The notes below the pieces were generated by a model, which saw only the letters and a program-made list of their open reading frames with translations, made no database searches and was not told the DNA's origin. Below are positions 25,763 to 34,551 of a stretch of DNA of 64,000 bases, in pieces. Both the position numbers and the translations under genes were made by a program. The DNA is taken from NCBI RefSeq assembly GCF_012726235.1, contig NZ_JAASAH010000012.1, positions 146,864 to 210,863 on the forward strand, in the 5' to 3' direction. The number at the start of each line of letters is the position of its first letter. Position 1 is the stretch's first letter. This DNA comes from Streptomyces sp. HNM0574 (lineage in GTDB: Bacteria; Actinomycetota; Actinomycetes; Streptomycetales; Streptomycetaceae).

Positions 25763-26081
25763 TGTGGGGAAGTCCACAGGGTTATCCACAGGGGTTGCTC
25801 AGGGCCTGTGCATAAGTCGACACGGGAATCCGGACACTGTCGACATAGCCGCATGGAGACCCCGGGTGCGTCCACAGTGCCCCGCTTCCGGTCACGTCAG
25901 ATCAATTCCGTTGATCAACTCTTTGGGGTGAGTCAATCCCGCTCGAATGAGTGGGAATCCGAGGTGTACTCCGGGAATTCCACCGCTTCCGCGATTCCGG
26001 CGGAACGCGCTTCTCCGGTATCCACAGGGCCCGCACAGGGCCTGTGGATAACTTTGGGGAAAGTCCTCCGACTGTGGATAA
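25763..26081. promoter_or_regulatory. Cluster of DnaA boxes between pheA and serS
   Basis: Exact TTATCCACA occurs at 25782-25790 (plus), 26043-26051 (minus) and 26073-26081 (minus). One-mismatch copies are TTATGCACA at 25807-25815 (minus) and GTATCCACA at 26018-26026 (plus); weaker matches lie near 25763, 25770 and 25868. Between them the DNA is unusually AT-rich for this genome and contains ATCAA-ttccg-TTGAT at 25901-25915 and the palindrome TTGATCAA at 25911-25918. A DnaA-titrating or reactivating role outside oriC is the natural reading. The rest of the gap (26082-26378) must hold the serS promoter; I see no riboswitch or T-box there. Confidence 0.75.
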
Positions 26082-26378
26082 CCCCGATGGGCGCCCGTCC
26101 TCAACTCCCCGTCCCCGTCTGCCTGTCGGGCGGTGAGCGGGCTCGGGAGAGGGTGGAGCCGCCGCTTCCGTGAGTCGCCCGTGAGTCGCCCGCGCGGAGG
26201 TTCACCGGAGCGGAATTCTCCATTCCGGAAAGTTTTCCCCGAGGGCCGGCCGGAGGACGTGGAGATCATTCCCGGCGTATGTCTTTACGGCGACACGCGT
26301 AACCCCGCAAACCGGACAAAGGTGAACCCATGGGGTATCGGGTCGAGGGGCCCGGGCGGCCACCGGTACCCTGGCCCG

Positions 26379-27656
26379 GTGATTGACCTTCGCCTGCTCC
26401 GTGAGGACCCCGACCGTGTGCGCGCGTCCCAGCGCGCCCGTGGAGAGGACGTCGGCATCGTCGACGAGCTGCTCTCCGCCGATGAGCGGCGGAGGTCGTC
26501 CAGCGTCCGCTTCGACGAGCTGCGCTCCGAGCAGAAGCAGCTGGGCAAGCTCATCCCCAAGGCAGAGGGGGAGGAGAAGGCCGAGCTGCTCCGGAAGGCC
26601 GGCGAGCTGTCCGCCGCCGTGAAGGCCGCCGACGCCGAGCAGGACGCCGCCGCCGAGGAGACCCAGCAGCTCCTCGGCCGCCTGGCCAACCTCGTGCACC
26701 CCGACGTCCCGGTCGGCGGCGAGGACGACTTCACCGTCCGCGAGACCATCGGGCAGCCGCGCGACTTCGCCGCCGAGGGCTTCGAGCCCCGGGACCACCT
26801 GGAGCTCGGCCAGCTGCTCGGCGCCATCGACGTCGAGCGCGGCGCGAAGGTCTCCGGATCGCGCTTCTACTACCTCACCGGCGTCGGCGCCCTGCTGGAG
26901 CTCGCGCTGGTCAACGCCTCCATCGCGCGTGCCACGGCGGCCGGCTTCACGCCGATGCTCACGCCCGCGCTGGTGAAGCCGCAGGCCATGGCGGGCACCG
27001 GCTTCCTCGGCCAGGCCGCGCAGGACGTCTACCACCTGGACAAGGACGAGCTGTACCTCGTCGGCACCTCCGAGGTCCCGCTCGCCGGGTACCACATGGA
27101 CGAGATCCTGGAGGCCGACCAACTCCCGCTGCGGTACGCGGCGTTCTCGCCCTGCTTCCGCCGCGAGGCCGGCTCGTACGGCAAGGACACCCGGGGCATC
27201 TTCCGCGTCCACCAGTTCGACAAGGTGGAGATGTTCTCCTACGTCGCGCCGGAGGACACCGAGGCGGAGCACCAGCGGCTGCTGCAGTGGGAGAAGGAGT
27301 GGCTCACCGCGCTCGAACTCCCCTTCCAGGTCATCGACGTGGCCACGGGCGACCTCGGCTCCTCCGCCGCGCGGAAGTTCGACTGCGAGGCGTGGATCCC
27401 CACCCAGGGCAAGTACCGCGAGCTGACGTCCACTTCGGACTGCACCGAGTTCCAGTCCCGCCGGCTGTCCATCCGGATGCGCGAGGGCAAGCGGGTGCGC
27501 CCGCTGGCCACCCTCAACGGCACGCTGTGCGCCGTGCCGCGCACCATCGTCGCCATCCTGGAGAACCACCAGCTGGCCGACGGTTCGGTCCGGGTGCCCG
27601 AGGTGCTGCGTCCGTACCTGGGCGGCCGCGAGGTGCTGGAGCCGGTGGCCCGGTGA
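26379..27656 (+). CDS. serS: Seryl-tRNA synthetase
   Basis: 425 residues, the normal length. An N-terminal tRNA-binding coiled coil (about 25-105, with ELRSEQKQLGKLIPKAEGEEKAELL) precedes the class II catalytic domain: motif 2 FRREAGSYGKDTRGIFRVHQF near 265-285, the serine-binding TSDCTEFQSRRL, and motif 3 in NGTLCAVPRTIVAILENHQ near 385. The start is taken as GTG at 26379, which gives the conserved opening VIDLRLLREDPDRVR; the frame is open 82 codons upstream without family-like sequence. It charges the tRNA-Ser found at 49713 among others. The stop overlaps the next start by GTGA. Confidence 0.96.
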   Translation: MIDLRLLREDPDRVRASQRARGEDVGIVDELLSADERRRSSSVRFDELRSEQKQLGKLIPKAEGEEKAELLRKAGELSAAVKAADAEQDAAAEETQQLLGRLANLVHPDVPVGGEDDFTVRETIGQPRDFAAEGFEPRDHLELGQLLGAIDVERGAKVSGSRFYYLTGVGALLELALVNASIARATAAGFTPMLTPALVKPQAMAGTGFLGQAAQDVYHLDKDELYLVGTSEVPLAGYHMDEILEADQLPLRYAAFSPCFRREAGSYGKDTRGIFRVHQFDKVEMFSYVAPEDTEAEHQRLLQWEKEWLTALELPFQVIDVATGDLGSSAARKFDCEAWIPTQGKYRELTSTSDCTEFQSRRLSIRMREGKRVRPLATLNGTLCAVPRTIVAILENHQLADGSVRVPEVLRPYLGGREVLEPVAR

Positions 27657-28471
27657 CGGGCTCGCCGACCGCCTTCCCGTACCGGCTGATCGCCACCGAC
27701 CTCGACGGGACGCTGCTGCGCGACGACCACAGCGTCTCGCAGCGCACCCGCGCGGCGCTGGATTCGGCCTGCGCCCTGGGTGCCGCACACATCGTGGTCA
27801 CCGGCCGTGCCGTGCCGTGGACGAAGCACATACTGGAGGACCTGGGGTACCGGGGCCTGGCCGTCTGCGGGCAGGGCTCGCAGGTGTACGACGCGGGCGA
27901 GCGGCGGCTGTTGACCTCGCTGACGCTGGACCGGCGGCTGGCGCGGAACGCGGTGCGGCGGATCGAGGAGGAGACGGGCCCGCTGGCGCTCGCCGCCTCC
28001 CGGGACGGGCTGGACGGCGCCGTCGTCGTCGGCCCCGGCTACCGCGCGCAGGAGGGCCCGCTGCCCACGGTGCCGTTCACCGACGAGTCCGACCTGTGGG
28101 CCGAGCCCGTCAACAAGCTGTACCTGCAGCATGCGGAGCTGAGCGACGACGAGCTGACCGAGGTGGCGCGGGCCGCCGTCGGTGACGCGGTCGGCGTGAC
28201 GATGGCCGGTCCCGGCATCGTCGAGCTGCTGCCGCTCGGGCTGAGCAAGGCGCGCGGGCTGTCGCTGGCCGCGCGGCGGCTGGGCGCGAAGGCGGCGGAC
28301 ACCATCGCCTTCGGTGACATGCCGAACGACGTGCCCATGTTCGACTGGGCCGCGCACGGTGTGGCGATGGCCAACGCGCACCGCGAACTCCTCGCCGTCG
28401 CCGACGAGGTGACGGAGAGCAACAACGCGGACGGCATCGCCGTCACCCTGGAGAAGCTCCTCGCGCACTGA
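27653..28471 (+). CDS. Cof-type HAD-superfamily hydrolase
   Basis: 272 residues: motif I IATDLDGTLLRDD near 15, motif II VVTGRAV, motif III Lys in GLSKARGL and motif IV AFGDMPNDVPMF near 220. The IIB-type cap lies between motifs II and III. GTG at 27653 overlaps the serS stop by four bases, so the two are translationally coupled. It is a paralogue of the gene at 4848 (same ATDLDGTLLRDD and GDMPND). Coupling to serS is conserved in Streptomyces as I remember it; a role in clearing a phosphorylated metabolite linked to serine or nucleotide metabolism would be speculation. Confidence 0.9.
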   Translation: MTGSPTAFPYRLIATDLDGTLLRDDHSVSQRTRAALDSACALGAAHIVVTGRAVPWTKHILEDLGYRGLAVCGQGSQVYDAGERRLLTSLTLDRRLARNAVRRIEEETGPLALAASRDGLDGAVVVGPGYRAQEGPLPTVPFTDESDLWAEPVNKLYLQHAELSDDELTEVARAAVGDAVGVTMAGPGIVELLPLGLSKARGLSLAARRLGAKAADTIAFGDMPNDVPMFDWAAHGVAMANAHRELLAVADEVTESNNADGIAVTLEKLLAH

Positions 28472-28530
28472 GGTGTGGACGTCCGGTCACCTTCCCCGCA
28501 CCGCCGCCTTCCCCTCGTAGGCTGGGGCGC

Positions 28531-29004
28531 ATGGCTGAGGTGCGGTGGCTGGACGACGTGGAGCAGGAGGCGTGGCGCGCGTTCCTCGGCGCCTCGCAGC
28601 GCGTACGGGAGGCGCTGGACCGGCAGTTGCAGCGCGACGCCGGCATGCCGCACGCGTACTACCTGATCCTGGCGATGCTCTCCGAGGCGGACGAGCGGAC
28701 GCTGACCATGACGGACCTGGCCCGGCGCACCCGCTCATCCCCGAGCCGGCTCTCGCACGCGGTGGCGAAGCTGGAGGTCAAGGGCTGGGTGCGGCGGGGC
28801 CGCCACTCCGGTGACCACCGCACCACCCTGGCCACCCTCACCGACACCGGCCTCGCCGAACTGGAGGCGACGGCTCCGGGCCATGTGGCGCAGGCGCGGG
28901 CCGCGCTCTTCGACCACCTGACGCCCGAGCAGGTACGGCAGTTGCGGGACATCTGCACCGCGGTCGTCGCGGGCGCGGAGCGCGAACTCCCGGACCGTCC
29001 CTAG
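28531..29004 (+). CDS. MarR-family transcriptional regulator
   Basis: 157 residues. Helical dimerisation ends flank a winged helix at about 45-110: TMTDLARRTRSSPSRLSHAVAKLEVKGWVRR followed by the wing RHSGDHRTTLATLTDTG, the conserved DxRxxxLxLT-type motif of MarR. No cysteine sensor is evident. ATG at 28531; the ribosome site is weak. It ends in a four-base overlap with the stop of the convergent WYL regulator. Target genes cannot be deduced; the adjacent genes are plausible. Confidence 0.9.
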   Translation: MAEVRWLDDVEQEAWRAFLGASQRVREALDRQLQRDAGMPHAYYLILAMLSEADERTLTMTDLARRTRSSPSRLSHAVAKLEVKGWVRRGRHSGDHRTTLATLTDTGLAELEATAPGHVAQARAALFDHLTPEQVRQLRDICTAVVAGAERELPDRP

Positions 29005-29987
29005 TCCTGCTCTGTGCCGCCCGCGTACAGGGCGGTGACCGCGGCCGCCTCGGCGGCCATCCTGTCCCGGGCCTCCTCCGGTTCGAGGATCTCCAACTCG
29101 ATGCCGAACTGGAGCAGTTGGCGTACCGCGCCGAGTGCGGGCAGCCGGAGCCGCAGCGGTACCCACTCCCCGCCGTCGTCCGGCGCGTCCCCGTCCTGTT
29201 CCGGGGCGATCAGCGGGCCGGCGAGGCGGACGAAAAGGTCGAGGCGGGTGCGGCGGACGCGTACCCGGAGCGTGATCCCGGAGGGCGGTTCCTCGACGCG
29301 GCGGCGCAAGGCCTCCCAGGCGTCGGCGAGTTCGACGCCGCGCCGCCGCCGTACGGGGTCGCCGGTGACGGTGACGGAGGAGATCCGGTCGGCGCGGAAC
29401 AGCTGCGGGGCGCCGCGCCGGTCGGCGACGAGGTACCAGACGCCGGCCTTGGCGACGAGCCCGTACGGGTCGACGGTGTACCGGTGCGTCTCCGTCTCGC
29501 CGCTGTGCCGGTAGCGGATGCGCAGCCTGCGGTCGGCGAGGACGGCGGGGTGCAGGGTGTCCAGGTCGACGGCGGCGGGCTCGCCCGCGCGCCAGCGTCC
29601 CGGGTCCACCAGGATGCGCCTGCTGGTGAGTTCGGCCGCGGGGCGGTGCGGTGCGGGCAGCGCGGCCATCACCTTGCGCAGGGCCGAGCCGAGCGCGTCG
29701 TCCAGGCCGAGCGCGGAGTGCGTGCTGCCCGTCGTGTGCAGCACGAACAGGGCGCGGGCCTCGTCGGCGGTGAGTCCGGTGACGTCGGTGCGGTAGCCGG
29801 GGAGCAGGGCGATGCCGCCGTTCCGGCCGCGTTCGGCGTAGACGGGGACGCCGGCGGTGGAGAGCGCCTCGACGTCGCGGTGGATGGTGCGGGCCGAGAC
29901 CTCCAGGCGGCGGGCGAGTTCCTCGGCGGGGACGCGGCCGCGGGTCTGGAGCAGCAGCAGGATCGAGAGCAGTCGGTCGGCCTTCAT
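29001..29987 (-). CDS. WYL-domain (YafY-type) transcriptional regulator
   Basis: 328 residues: an HTH_11 DNA-binding domain (about 1-60, with LLLLQTRGRVPAEELARRLEVSARTIHRDVEAL), a WYL ligand domain (about 140-215, with YRHSGETETHRYTVDPYGLVAKAGVWYLVADRRG) and a WCX C-terminal extension (about 235-320). Proteins of this type bind nucleotide-like or other small ligands and regulate neighbouring genes. ATG at 29987 is chosen because upstream sequence in frame is not family-like. It is divergent from the TIGR03086-family gene at 30103, the likely target. Confidence 0.9.
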   Translation of the reverse strand: MKADRLLSILLLLQTRGRVPAEELARRLEVSARTIHRDVEALSTAGVPVYAERGRNGGIALLPGYRTDVTGLTADEARALFVLHTTGSTHSALGLDDALGSALRKVMAALPAPHRPAAELTSRRILVDPGRWRAGEPAAVDLDTLHPAVLADRRLRIRYRHSGETETHRYTVDPYGLVAKAGVWYLVADRRGAPQLFRADRISSVTVTGDPVRRRRGVELADAWEALRRRVEEPPSGITLRVRVRRTRLDLFVRLAGPLIAPEQDGDAPDDGGEWVPLRLRLPALGAVRQLLQFGIELEILEPEEARDRMAAEAAAVTALYAGGTEQD

Positions 29988-30102
29988 CTCCCCAGCCTGC
30001 CGCGAGGGTTCGGAAATCATGACGGCGGGTGTCGGGTTTTCCGGGGAGAGTGCGGGCTGTCCGTACACGGCGCGGGAACGCGCGGCAGAGAGGAAGTCCG
30101 CC

Positions 30103-30717
30103 ATGACCACCACATCCACCGAAGCGCACACGCCCGTCGGCGACCCGCGTGAGCTGTACGCGCGGGCCGCCGACGTGCTGGCCGGGGTGATCGCCGAGGT
30201 GCGCCCGGAGCAGCTCGGGGACCCGACCCCGTGCGCGGACTTCGCCGTCCGCGACCTGCTCGGCCACGTCGTCGGCTCGACGCACGGGCTGGCCGGGGTC
30301 GGCGAGGGCGGCCCCGGCGAGGACCGGTCCTTCGCCGTGCGTGAGGTGCCCGACGACGGCTGGCCCGCGCTGTACGAGGAGGGCCGCTCTCGGTTCGTCG
30401 CGGCCTGGTCGGACGGGGCGAAGCTGGAGCGCCCCTTCGCGGTGCCGTGGGGGACGGTGCCGGGCCGCGGGGTGCTGGCCGGCGCGGTGATGGAGTCCCT
30501 CGCGCACGCCTGGGACCTGGCGCGGGCGATCGGCGCCGGACCGCTGCCCGAGCAGGAACTGGCCGCGCACGTCCTGGAGTTGACCCGCACCATGGTCCCC
30601 GCCGAGCGGCGCGGGCCCGGGGTGCCGTTCGGCCCGGTGCGGGAGGCCCCGGAGGGCACGGACGCGTACGGGCGGCTCGCGGCCTGGCTGGGCCGGGACG
30701 TCACCGGCCGGGAGTGA
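30103..30717 (+). CDS. TIGR03086-family metal-binding protein (mycothiol-transferase/DinB-like fold)
   Basis: 204 residues. The N-terminal four-helix bundle carries conserved His in DLLGHVVGSTHG near 60-70 and the metal motif SLAHAWDLARA near 135-145 (HxxxD), as in maleylpyruvate isomerase and mycothiol-dependent transferases. TPCADFAVRDLL is the typical TIGR03086 opening. A thiol- or mycothiol-dependent detoxification reaction is likely, but the substrate is unknown. GAGAGGAAG precedes the ATG. It is divergent from the WYL regulator, with 115 bases between them, which supports regulation by that protein. Confidence 0.88.
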   Translation: MTTTSTEAHTPVGDPRELYARAADVLAGVIAEVRPEQLGDPTPCADFAVRDLLGHVVGSTHGLAGVGEGGPGEDRSFAVREVPDDGWPALYEEGRSRFVAAWSDGAKLERPFAVPWGTVPGRGVLAGAVMESLAHAWDLARAIGAGPLPEQELAAHVLELTRTMVPAERRGPGVPFGPVREAPEGTDAYGRLAAWLGRDVTGRE

Positions 30718-30734
30718 GCCCGGCGGCGGCCCGG

Positions 30735-31988
30735 TCAGCTCTCCAGCAGGCGCTGGCCCACGTACTCGCCCTCGGCCGGGCCGCCGGGGACGGCGAACAG
30801 GGCGCTGGACTCGTGCCGGATGAAGCGGGAGAGCGCGTCGCCGCGGTCGAGCTTCCGCTGGACGGGGACGAAGCCGCGCAGCGGGTCCGCCTGCCAGGCG
30901 ATGAACAGCAGCCCGGCGTCCGGCGCCCCGTCCTCGCGGAAGCCGTCGTGGTACGAGTACGGGCGGCGCAGCATCGCGGCGCCGCCGTTGGTGTCCGGCG
31001 AGGTGACGCGGACGTGCGCGTCGGCCGCGATGAGCAGTTCGCCGTCCTTGCCGGTCTTCTCCAGGTCGGGCTCGGTGTGTTCGCCGCCGCCGCTGAGCGG
31101 GGCGCCGTCGGACTTCCGGCGTCCGATGACCTTCTCCTGCTCGGCGAGGCCGTGGCCCTCCCAGTCGTCCAGCAGCATCCGGATGCGGCGGACGACGGCG
31201 TAGGAGCCGTGCGCCATCCACTCCGGGGTGCCGTTCTCCGGCACGAACACCCGCCGGTCGAAGTCGGGTTCGGCGGGCTTCGGGTTGTTGGTGCCGTCGA
31301 CCTGGCCCATGAGGTTCCGGACGGTCATCGGCTTCGCGGTGGCGCCGGGGGAGCGGTTGAAGCCGCTCATCTGCCAGCGCAGCCGGGCTGCCGGGGAGTC
31401 GGCGGCCTGCCGCTGGAGGGCGCGCAGGGCGTGGAAGGCGACGAGCGCGTCGTCGGCGCCGATCTGGATCCACAGGTCGCCGTCGGAGCGGTCCGTATCG
31501 AGCGCGTCGGCGGAGAACCGGGGGAGCGGCGCGAGTTCGCGCGGGCGCTGTGCGGTGAGCCCGGTGCGGGAGAAGAAGCCGTGCCCGAAGCCGAAGGTGA
31601 CGGTCAGCGAGGACGGGCCCGCGTCCAGGGCGACGCCGGTGTCCTCGGCGGGCGGCTCGCCCGCCATCAGCTCGCGCGCCGTGCGCGACCAGCGGCGCAG
31701 CAGCGCGGCGGCTTCCTTGCGGCCCGCGTCCGGCTTCAGGTCGAAGGCGAGCAGGTGTCCGTGCGCCTGCTGCGGCGTGAGGATGCCCGCCTGGTGGGTG
31801 CCGTGGAAGGGGACGCGGGACGAGCCCAGGGTGGTCAGCGCCGTCGGCTCGTCCCGCGTCGCGGCGTACGCGCCCGCGCCGCCGGCGGCGCCCAGCGCGA
31901 GGCCGCCCGCGCCGGCCGCGCCGACGGTGCCGAGCAGGCGGCGGCGGGTGACGGTTCGGGCTGCGGGGTCCTGGTCCTGCTGTGTCAT
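30735..31988 (-). CDS. dtpA: Tat-exported dye-decolourising (DyP) haem peroxidase
   Basis: 417 residues. A twin-arginine signal (TVTRRRLLGTVGAAGAGG, about 13-45) sends the folded haem protein outside the cell. The DyP fingerprint GQVDGT, the proximal His in ADAHVRVTSP and the distal Arg in MLRRPYSYHDGF are present. The peroxidase reduces H2O2 with a haem cofactor. It is the last gene of a copper-chaperone cluster; in S. lividans, as I remember it, the equivalent gene DtpA is co-located with sco and the PCu(A)C gene and is needed for maturation of the copper-radical oxidase GlxA in morphogenesis. EfeB-type iron function is the alternative name, but no efeU/efeO is adjacent. Symbol assigned by context. 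Confidence 0.9.
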   Translation of the reverse strand: MTQQDQDPAARTVTRRRLLGTVGAAGAGGLALGAAGGAGAYAATRDEPTALTTLGSSRVPFHGTHQAGILTPQQAHGHLLAFDLKPDAGRKEAAALLRRWSRTARELMAGEPPAEDTGVALDAGPSSLTVTFGFGHGFFSRTGLTAQRPRELAPLPRFSADALDTDRSDGDLWIQIGADDALVAFHALRALQRQAADSPAARLRWQMSGFNRSPGATAKPMTVRNLMGQVDGTNNPKPAEPDFDRRVFVPENGTPEWMAHGSYAVVRRIRMLLDDWEGHGLAEQEKVIGRRKSDGAPLSGGGEHTEPDLEKTGKDGELLIAADAHVRVTSPDTNGGAAMLRRPYSYHDGFREDGAPDAGLLFIAWQADPLRGFVPVQRKLDRGDALSRFIRHESSALFAVPGGPAEGEYVGQRLLES

Positions 31989-32035
31989 GACGGTCCGGTT
32001 CTCGTGCGCGGGGCGGGTGGGCGTGGGCGGCCTGG

Positions 32036-34042
32036 TCAGCCGATGTGGACGGTGCGGGTCTCGGTCACCTGGTCGATGTCGGACGTGCGGACGGTGACCG
32101 CCGCCTTCCACGTTCCGGGCAGCGGGAGCTGGACGTCCTCGGCACGCCACTCGCCCTCGCGCCCCGGTACGGGTTCGGGCGTGACGGGCAGCGGGCCGAT
32201 GTCCTTCGCGGGGAGGGTGAACGCGATCTTCACCTCGGGCGCGTCCACGGGGCTGCCGTCCGGCGCGGTGGCCGTGAGGCGCAGGGTGTTGTCGCCGGTG
32301 CGGCCGGGGGTGAGCCGGAGCGCGGCCGTCCCCTTGCCGTCCGGGCCGCCGGTGTCGAAGGCGATCCGGACCGGCCACTCGGTCCGCCCGGCGTGCTCGT
32401 GCGCGGCCGGGCCGGACGCGCCGTCGCCGGCGGCGGCCTCGGTGCGGGCGGGTTCGGTGCCGGTGAGCGCCGTCGTCACGGCGAGCAGGACGACGGCGAT
32501 GCCCGCCTCGACGAGCACCGAGCGGCGCAGCCCGCTGCGTTCCGGATCGGCGTCCCGCTGCCTGCGCCGCCGGGCGTCGTCGGCGGCGGCCCGCTGCCGC
32601 GCGAGCTGCGCGGCCCGCACGGGGTCGGGGTCCAACGGGGCGGTGCCGTCGGCGAGTTCGGGTTCCGTTTCGGTCGCGGCGGTGCGTGCCGGGCCGGACG
32701 TCGTCGCTGTCGCTGTGCTCAGCTGGGCCGGTTCGGCGTCCGCCGCCGGGGACGGGGCGGGGACCGGGGCCGAGGGGTCGGCGAGGCGGGAGGTCCAGCG
32801 GCGGGAGGCGCGGGCGACGAGCAGGAGGACGGCGACGATGCCGACCTTGACCAGCAGGAGCCGCCCGTACGAGGTCCCGGTCAGCGCGTCCCAGGAGCCG
32901 ACCTGGCGCCAGGACTGGTAGATGCCCGTCGCCGCGAGCGCCGCCACGCTCCAGAAGGCGTAGCCGGAGAACCGCCGTACGGAGGCGCTCTCCACCGGCG
33001 GGCCCCAGGTCAGGGCCGTCAGCAGGGCGACGAGGCCGCCGAGCCAGGCGGCCATGGCCAGCAGGTGCACCACGTCCATGGGCATGGCGAGCCAGGGCTG
33101 GATGCCGGTCGAGGCGTGCTCGGCGGCGGCCCAGGTCGCCGCGAGTCCGAGCGCCACGACGCCGCCTGCCGACCACAGTCCGAGGGCACGGCCCGTCCGT
33201 GCCTTGAACAGCAGCGGGAGGCAGAGGGCCGCGGCGCCGAGCAGCAGCAGCCGGGCGGCGAGGGCGATGCCGGGCTTGGTGCCGAGCACGTCCCGCAGCC
33301 CGCCGAGGTCGAGCACGTCCGCGAACCGTCCCGACCCGGTGTACGGGGTGCGGAGCAGCAGCAGCGCGAGCGTGGCGGCGGCCAGCGTCACCCAGCCGGT
33401 GACGACGACGCGCCGCACCGGGCGCTCGGCGCCGCCGCGCGGACGGCAGGCGAGCGCGAACAGGGCGCCGCCGACGAGCAGCACGAAGCCCGCGTAGGCG
33501 GCGTACCTGCCGACCTCGTACAGGCTGCCGACGGCGCCGCCGCCCGGCCCCGGTCCTGCCGTCTGCTCGGGCACCTTGGCCGAGGTCTTCGACGGGGCGC
33601 CGATGGAGAAGGTGAAGGCGCCCGAGACGGGGTGGCTGTCGGCCGAGACGGCCTGCCAGGCGACGGTGTAGGTGCCCTTGCCCAGGCCGGACTTGAGCCC
33701 CGTGGCCCGCTTCGCGGCCGCCCCGCCGCCGCCCTCCGCGCCGGCGTCCCTGACCTTGCCGGTGTCGACGCGTTCACCGTCCGGGCCGAGGACGCGGAGC
33801 GAGCCGTCGGACATCGAGACGCCCTCGGAGAAGGAGAGGACGACCTGCCGGGGAGCGCTGTCGACCACCGAGTTCTCCGCCGGGTTGCTGTCCGTCAGCG
33901 CGGCGTGCGCGGACGCGGGCGCGGCGGCGCCGAGGACGCAGAGCAGCGCGGCGCACAGCACGGCGGGAAGCGCCCGGGTCCCGGACCGGAGGCGGAACCG
34001 GAACCGGAACGGGCGGCGCGGGGCGGTGGCGGTCGGCAGCAC
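32036..34042 (-). CDS. Copper resistance/uptake protein, CopC-CopD fusion with C-terminal YcnJ-type domain
   Basis: 668 residues. A signal peptide ending PASA-HAALTD exposes the N-terminal copper-ligand His; a second ligand is in SADSHPVSGAF, so the CopC beta-barrel is about 45-145. Eight membrane helices of CopD follow (about 180-455). A charged Arg-rich linker (about 500-525) and another membrane segment lead to an extracytoplasmic domain of about 110 residues. The first 20 residues contain RFRFRLRSG, encoded by a GGAACC repeat. GTG at 34042 with GAGGG upstream. It probably moves copper across the membrane for loading of exported cuproenzymes together with PCu(A)C and Sco. Confidence 0.88.
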   Translation of the reverse strand: MLPTATAPRRPFRFRFRLRSGTRALPAVLCAALLCVLGAAAPASAHAALTDSNPAENSVVDSAPRQVVLSFSEGVSMSDGSLRVLGPDGERVDTGKVRDAGAEGGGGAAAKRATGLKSGLGKGTYTVAWQAVSADSHPVSGAFTFSIGAPSKTSAKVPEQTAGPGPGGGAVGSLYEVGRYAAYAGFVLLVGGALFALACRPRGGAERPVRRVVVTGWVTLAAATLALLLLRTPYTGSGRFADVLDLGGLRDVLGTKPGIALAARLLLLGAAALCLPLLFKARTGRALGLWSAGGVVALGLAATWAAAEHASTGIQPWLAMPMDVVHLLAMAAWLGGLVALLTALTWGPPVESASVRRFSGYAFWSVAALAATGIYQSWRQVGSWDALTGTSYGRLLLVKVGIVAVLLLVARASRRWTSRLADPSAPVPAPSPAADAEPAQLSTATATTSGPARTAATETEPELADGTAPLDPDPVRAAQLARQRAAADDARRRRQRDADPERSGLRRSVLVEAGIAVVLLAVTTALTGTEPARTEAAAGDGASGPAAHEHAGRTEWPVRIAFDTGGPDGKGTAALRLTPGRTGDNTLRLTATAPDGSPVDAPEVKIAFTLPAKDIGPLPVTPEPVPGREGEWRAEDVQLPLPGTWKAAVTVRTSDIDQVTETRTVHIG

Positions 34043-34053
34043 GTGTCAGTCCC

Positions 34054-34551
34054 TCACTTCTCCGGCTGGTGGTTGGCGGCCTTCACCGGGACGGTGACCT
34101 TCACCGGGCCCGACTTCTCGAAGTGCAGCGTGATGCGCACCTTCTCGCCCTCTTCCGGCTTCTTCGCCAGGTCGTGGAACATCAGGTGGTTGCCGCCGCG
34201 CGCCAGCTTCAGCTTGCCGTGCGCCGGGACGGGCAGCGACTTCACGCGCTGCATCGTCTGGCCCACGGTCTCGTGCATCTCGGCCTTCTTCGCGAAGTCC
34301 GCGGTGACGGAGGTGAGTTCGTCCGCCTCGTCGCCGTCGTTGCGCACGGTGAGGAAGCCGCCGGCCATGGTGTCCATGATCGGCTGCGGCATGTACGCGC
34401 CGCTGACCTTCAGTTCGGGCTCCGCCTCGGACGCGCAGGCGCCGAGGGCGAGCGGGCCGGTCAGCGCGAGCGCGACGGAAGCGAGCGTTCCGCGCCGGAG
34501 GAGGCCGCGACGGGCGGTGCCGGAGGGGTTGCTCGGGCGGGTGCTGCTCAT
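34054..34551 (-). CDS. Periplasmic-type copper chaperone PCu(A)C (ECuC)
   Basis: 165 residues. Lipoprotein signal (LALTGPLALGAC, Cys near 40) after a twin-arginine-like stretch ARRGLLRR. The Cu(I)-binding pattern of the family is visible: H-M pair in AEMHETVGQTMQRV and the later NHLMFHDL. It carries Cu(I) outside the membrane to Sco and the CuA site of cytochrome c oxidase. Its ATG overlaps the sco stop by four bases, and copCD follows 11 bases downstream, so the three are co-translated. Confidence 0.92.
   Translation of the reverse strand: MSSTRPSNPSGTARRGLLRRGTLASVALALTGPLALGACASEAEPELKVSGAYMPQPIMDTMAGGFLTVRNDGDEADELTSVTADFAKKAEMHETVGQTMQRVKSLPVPAHGKLKLARGGNHLMFHDLAKKPEEGEKVRITLHFEKSGPVKVTVPVKAANHQPEK

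Noticed and set aside
25715..26378. oriC or plasmid origin near pheA-serS
   Set aside because: There are DnaA boxes, but dnaA, dnaN and rep genes are absent and the box number is far below that of a Streptomyces oriC.
26082..26378. T-box riboswitch upstream of serS
   Set aside because: No T-box GGGTGG core or specifier-loop architecture and no terminator hairpin before the start codon.
26202..27788. 528-residue open frame antisense to serS
   Set aside because: Composed of Leu/Val/Gly-rich sequence typical of the complement of a high-GC gene; serS has all class II motifs.
30735..33176. 813-residue frame extending the DyP peroxidase upstream
   Set aside because: The Tat signal peptide marks the true start at 31988; the upstream part is an out-of-frame shadow of copCD.
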